The notes under the pieces are model-generated. The model was not told the origin of the DNA. It searched no databases and worked only from the letters and a program-made list of their open reading frames with translations. DNA of 64,000 bases from Candidatus Eisenbacteria bacterium (GTDB lineage Bacteria > Eisenbacteria > RBG-16-71-46). A program made the position numbers and the translations under genes. Of this stretch, positions 62,311 to 64,000 are shown piece after piece (the first letter of the stretch is position 1; every line of letters starts with the position of its first letter). The stretch lies in contig JADLBL010000020.1 of NCBI GenBank assembly GCA_020847735.1, positions 195,632 to 259,631 on the forward strand, in the 5' to 3' direction.

Positions 62311-62339
62311 TTGACATCCCCGGCGCGGCATCCTAGGTT
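62311..62339 (+). promoter_or_regulatory. Strong promoter of the ACIII operon
   Basis: A consensus TTGACA (62311-62316), 17 bp, then TAGGTT (62334-62339), 11 nt before the actA ATG at 62351. The leader would be about 5 nt, and no ribosome site precedes the ATG. Confidence 0.78.
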
Positions 62340-62350
62340 GCCGCACGGCC

Positions 62351-62881
62351 ATGAAGAAACTCACCGTCGCCGCCATCGTGGTGTCGTTCCTCGCGCTCGC
62401 CACCGTCGCGTTCACGCAGTCGTTCGGCGTGCAACTCGGCGGACGCAAGGGACCGAAGCAGCCGATCGCCTACAGCCACGCGATTCACGCGGGCAAGCTC
62501 GGCATGGACTGCCGCTACTGTCACTACGGCGCCTACAAGTCCAACTGGGCGAACATCCCGGCGATGAGCACCTGCATGGGCTGCCACAAGATGGCCGCCA
62601 CCGACCGCCCCGAGGTGCAGAAGCTCACCGGCTACTGGGAGCGCGGCGAGAACATTCCGTGGGTCAAGGTGCACTACCTGCCCGACCACGTGAAGTTCAA
62701 CCACAAGCGCCACGTCCAGGCCGGCTTCGCCTGCCAGGAATGCCACGGCCCGGTGCAGGAGATGGACGTCGTCTACCAGTACAGCTCGCTCAAGATGGGC
62801 TGGTGCGTGGACTGCCATCGCAAGCACGAGAACGACCCCAAGTTCACGGCCACGCTCGACTGCCTCGCCTGTCACCACTAG
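62351..62881 (+). CDS. actA: Alternative Complex III pentaheme cytochrome c subunit
   Basis: The 176-residue product starts with a signal or anchor helix (LTVAAIVVSFLALATVAFTQSF). Five c-type heme motifs are present: CRYCH, CMGCH, CQECH, CVDCH and CLACH (the last at the C-terminus), with further His (SHAIHAG, FNHKRHV) as distal ligands. The number, order and length match ActA of Alternative Complex III, the periplasmic cytochrome subunit of a quinol oxidase that replaces complex bc1. The next gene, actB, begins 15 bases after the stop, which supports the assignment. Confidence 0.9.
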   Translation: MKKLTVAAIVVSFLALATVAFTQSFGVQLGGRKGPKQPIAYSHAIHAGKLGMDCRYCHYGAYKSNWANIPAMSTCMGCHKMAATDRPEVQKLTGYWERGENIPWVKVHYLPDHVKFNHKRHVQAGFACQECHGPVQEMDVVYQYSSLKMGWCVDCHRKHENDPKFTATLDCLACHH

Positions 62882-62896
62882 AGGACCCGTTCCCCC

Positions 62897-64000
62897 ATGT
62901 CGGATTCGGTGGTCTTCAATCGCCGCGACTTTCTCAAGCTGGTGGGCGTCGGCGTCGCCGGCGCGGCGGCGGGCTGCGCGAAGCCACCCGCGGAGAGACT
63001 GATTCCGTACCTGGTGGCGCCCGAGGACATCCTCCCGGGCGTTCCTTACTTCTACGCCAGCACCTGCCGTGAGTGCCCGGCCGCCTGCGGCATCGTCGTC
63101 CGCACGCGCGAGGGCCGCGCGATCAAGATCGAGGGCAACCCGGATCATCCGGTGAACCAGGGCGGACTGTGCGCGCGCGGGCAGGCGTCGCTGCAGGGGC
63201 TCTACGATCCCGACCGCCTGAAGACGCCGATGCTGAAGGAAGCGGGCAAGTGGCGGCCCGCCACCTGGGAGGAGGCGCTGGCGCTCGCCGCCGGCAAACT
63301 CGGCGCCGCGAAGGGCAGGACGCTGCTGCTCACCGGGCGCGAGACCGGCTCGATGCGCGCGCTGGCCCGCGATTTCGCGAAGGCCACCGGCGGCCGGCAC
63401 GTGATGTGGGAGCCGTACGCGTACGAGGCGGTGCGGGCGGCCAACCAGAAGACGTTCGGCCTCGCGGCGGTGCCGCGCTACGACTTCGCCTCGGCGCGCT
63501 GCGTCATTTCGTTCGGCGCCGACTTCCTCGAGACGTTCGGTTCCCCGGTGGCGCAGGCGCGCGGATTCGCGGCCATGCGCGCGAAGCGGGACGATTCGGC
63601 CGGCTGGTTCGTTGCCGTCGAGCCGCGCCTTTCGCTGACGGGCGCGAACGCCGACGAGTGGGTCGCGATCCGGCCGGGAACCGAAGCCGCGCTCGCGCTC
63701 GGGCTCGCGCACGTGATCCTCGCCGAGAACCTCGGGCCGCCGGTGCCCGAGGGCGGCGCGCTGCGCGCCGCGGTCGCGGCCTGGACGCCCGACGAGGTCG
63801 CGAAGCAGACGGACGTGGACGCCGCAAGCGTGCAGCGGCTCGCGCGACTGTTCGTCAGGGCCGGCTCGCCGCTGGCGGTGGCGGGCGGCATCGCCGCCCA
63901 GGGCACGCAGGCGACCTCGCTGGTCGCCGCGGTCAACCTGCTCAACTACGCCTCGGGCGCGGTCGGCCGCACGCTGCGATTCGACCGGCCCCTCGACTTC
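62897..64000 (+). CDS. actB: Alternative Complex III molybdopterin-like/FeS subunit (3' partial)
   Basis: ATG 62897 opens a frame that runs to the right edge (368 codons visible of about 1,000 expected). Residues 8-30, NRRDFLKLVGVGVAGAAAGC, are a Tat signal (RRDFLK) with a lipobox-like Cys. A 4Fe-4S ligand set follows: STCRECPAACGIVV ... LCARGQAS (about 55-97). The fold then continues as in the molybdopterin oxidoreductase superfamily (WEEALALAAGKLG, FGADFLETFG). In ACIII the ActB molybdopterin domain has no cofactor and carries a second FeS part at its C-terminus, outside this window. It should dock with ActA and the membrane subunits encoded beyond the edge. Confidence 0.88.
   Translation, partial: MSDSVVFNRRDFLKLVGVGVAGAAAGCAKPPAERLIPYLVAPEDILPGVPYFYASTCRECPAACGIVVRTREGRAIKIEGNPDHPVNQGGLCARGQASLQGLYDPDRLKTPMLKEAGKWRPATWEEALALAAGKLGAAKGRTLLLTGRETGSMRALARDFAKATGGRHVMWEPYAYEAVRAANQKTFGLAAVPRYDFASARCVISFGADFLETFGSPVAQARGFAAMRAKRDDSAGWFVAVEPRLSLTGANADEWVAIRPGTEAALALGLAHVILAENLGPPVPEGGALRAAVAAWTPDEVAKQTDVDAASVQRLARLFVRAGSPLAVAGGIAAQGTQATSLVAAVNLLNYASGAVGRTLRFDRPLDF

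Overview
The window is GC-rich bacterial chromosome. Several exported proteins end in FlgD/T9SS-like C-terminal domains, two carry beta-propeller-like repeats, an Alternative Complex III locus starts at the right edge, and -10 boxes look like TAnnnT. Together these suggest an uncultured lineage near the FCB group, with Candidatus Eisenbacteria as the best guess. That is an inference from gene style; there is no rRNA here to test it.

Layout. 1-2.3 kb: the end of a secreted protein, then a rhodanese lipoprotein (minus strand). 2306-2380: tRNA-Cys. 2349-19028: a 16.7 kb island bounded by an exact 32-bp direct repeat of the tRNA-Cys 3' end, with all eight genes on the plus strand and no integrase. 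It holds a tight trio (DUF6361-like protein, phospholipase-D-like nuclease, SF2 helicase), then an ST7-like TPR protein, a second PLD-like protein, a small BRCT protein, a possible RusA-like protein, and a 1,780-residue SNF2 ATPase whose C-terminal half holds 42 gap-free 15-residue Cys-x2-(S/T)-G repeats. The gene types suggest anti-phage or foreign-DNA defence. 19-29 kb: an accessory strip with a lipoprotein, a Cys-rich secreted protein, an ISL3-family IS with a probable catalytic substitution, a propeller-like secreted protein, a TonB-dependent receptor, and two copies of a ~160-bp promoter-leader cassette. The second copy drives a terminated structured RNA that contains a near-perfect complement of the 16S rRNA 3' tail.

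29-64 kb is mostly housekeeping: a degenerate hybrid histidine kinase, an MFS exporter, asparagine synthetase, a GT39 glycosyltransferase, then gnd-zwf-pgl (oxidative pentose phosphate pathway), a diheme cytochrome, a small HTH protein, GT2, NDH-2 with an OsmC protein, fumarase with a PLP lyase, a second propeller-like secreted protein, tal-pgi followed by a TlpA-like lipoprotein, malQ, a secreted alpha/beta hydrolase, glk-tkt, a MoeB-like protein, an M48 protease, and actA-actB of Alternative Complex III running off the right edge. Glucose entry (malQ, glk, pgi) and both branches of the pentose phosphate pathway (zwf, pgl, gnd, tal, tkt) all lie within 23 kb but in separate small operons.

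Several promoters can be read directly (TTGACA-like, 17-18 bp, TAnnnT). Some sit so close to the start codon that leaderless transcripts are likely.
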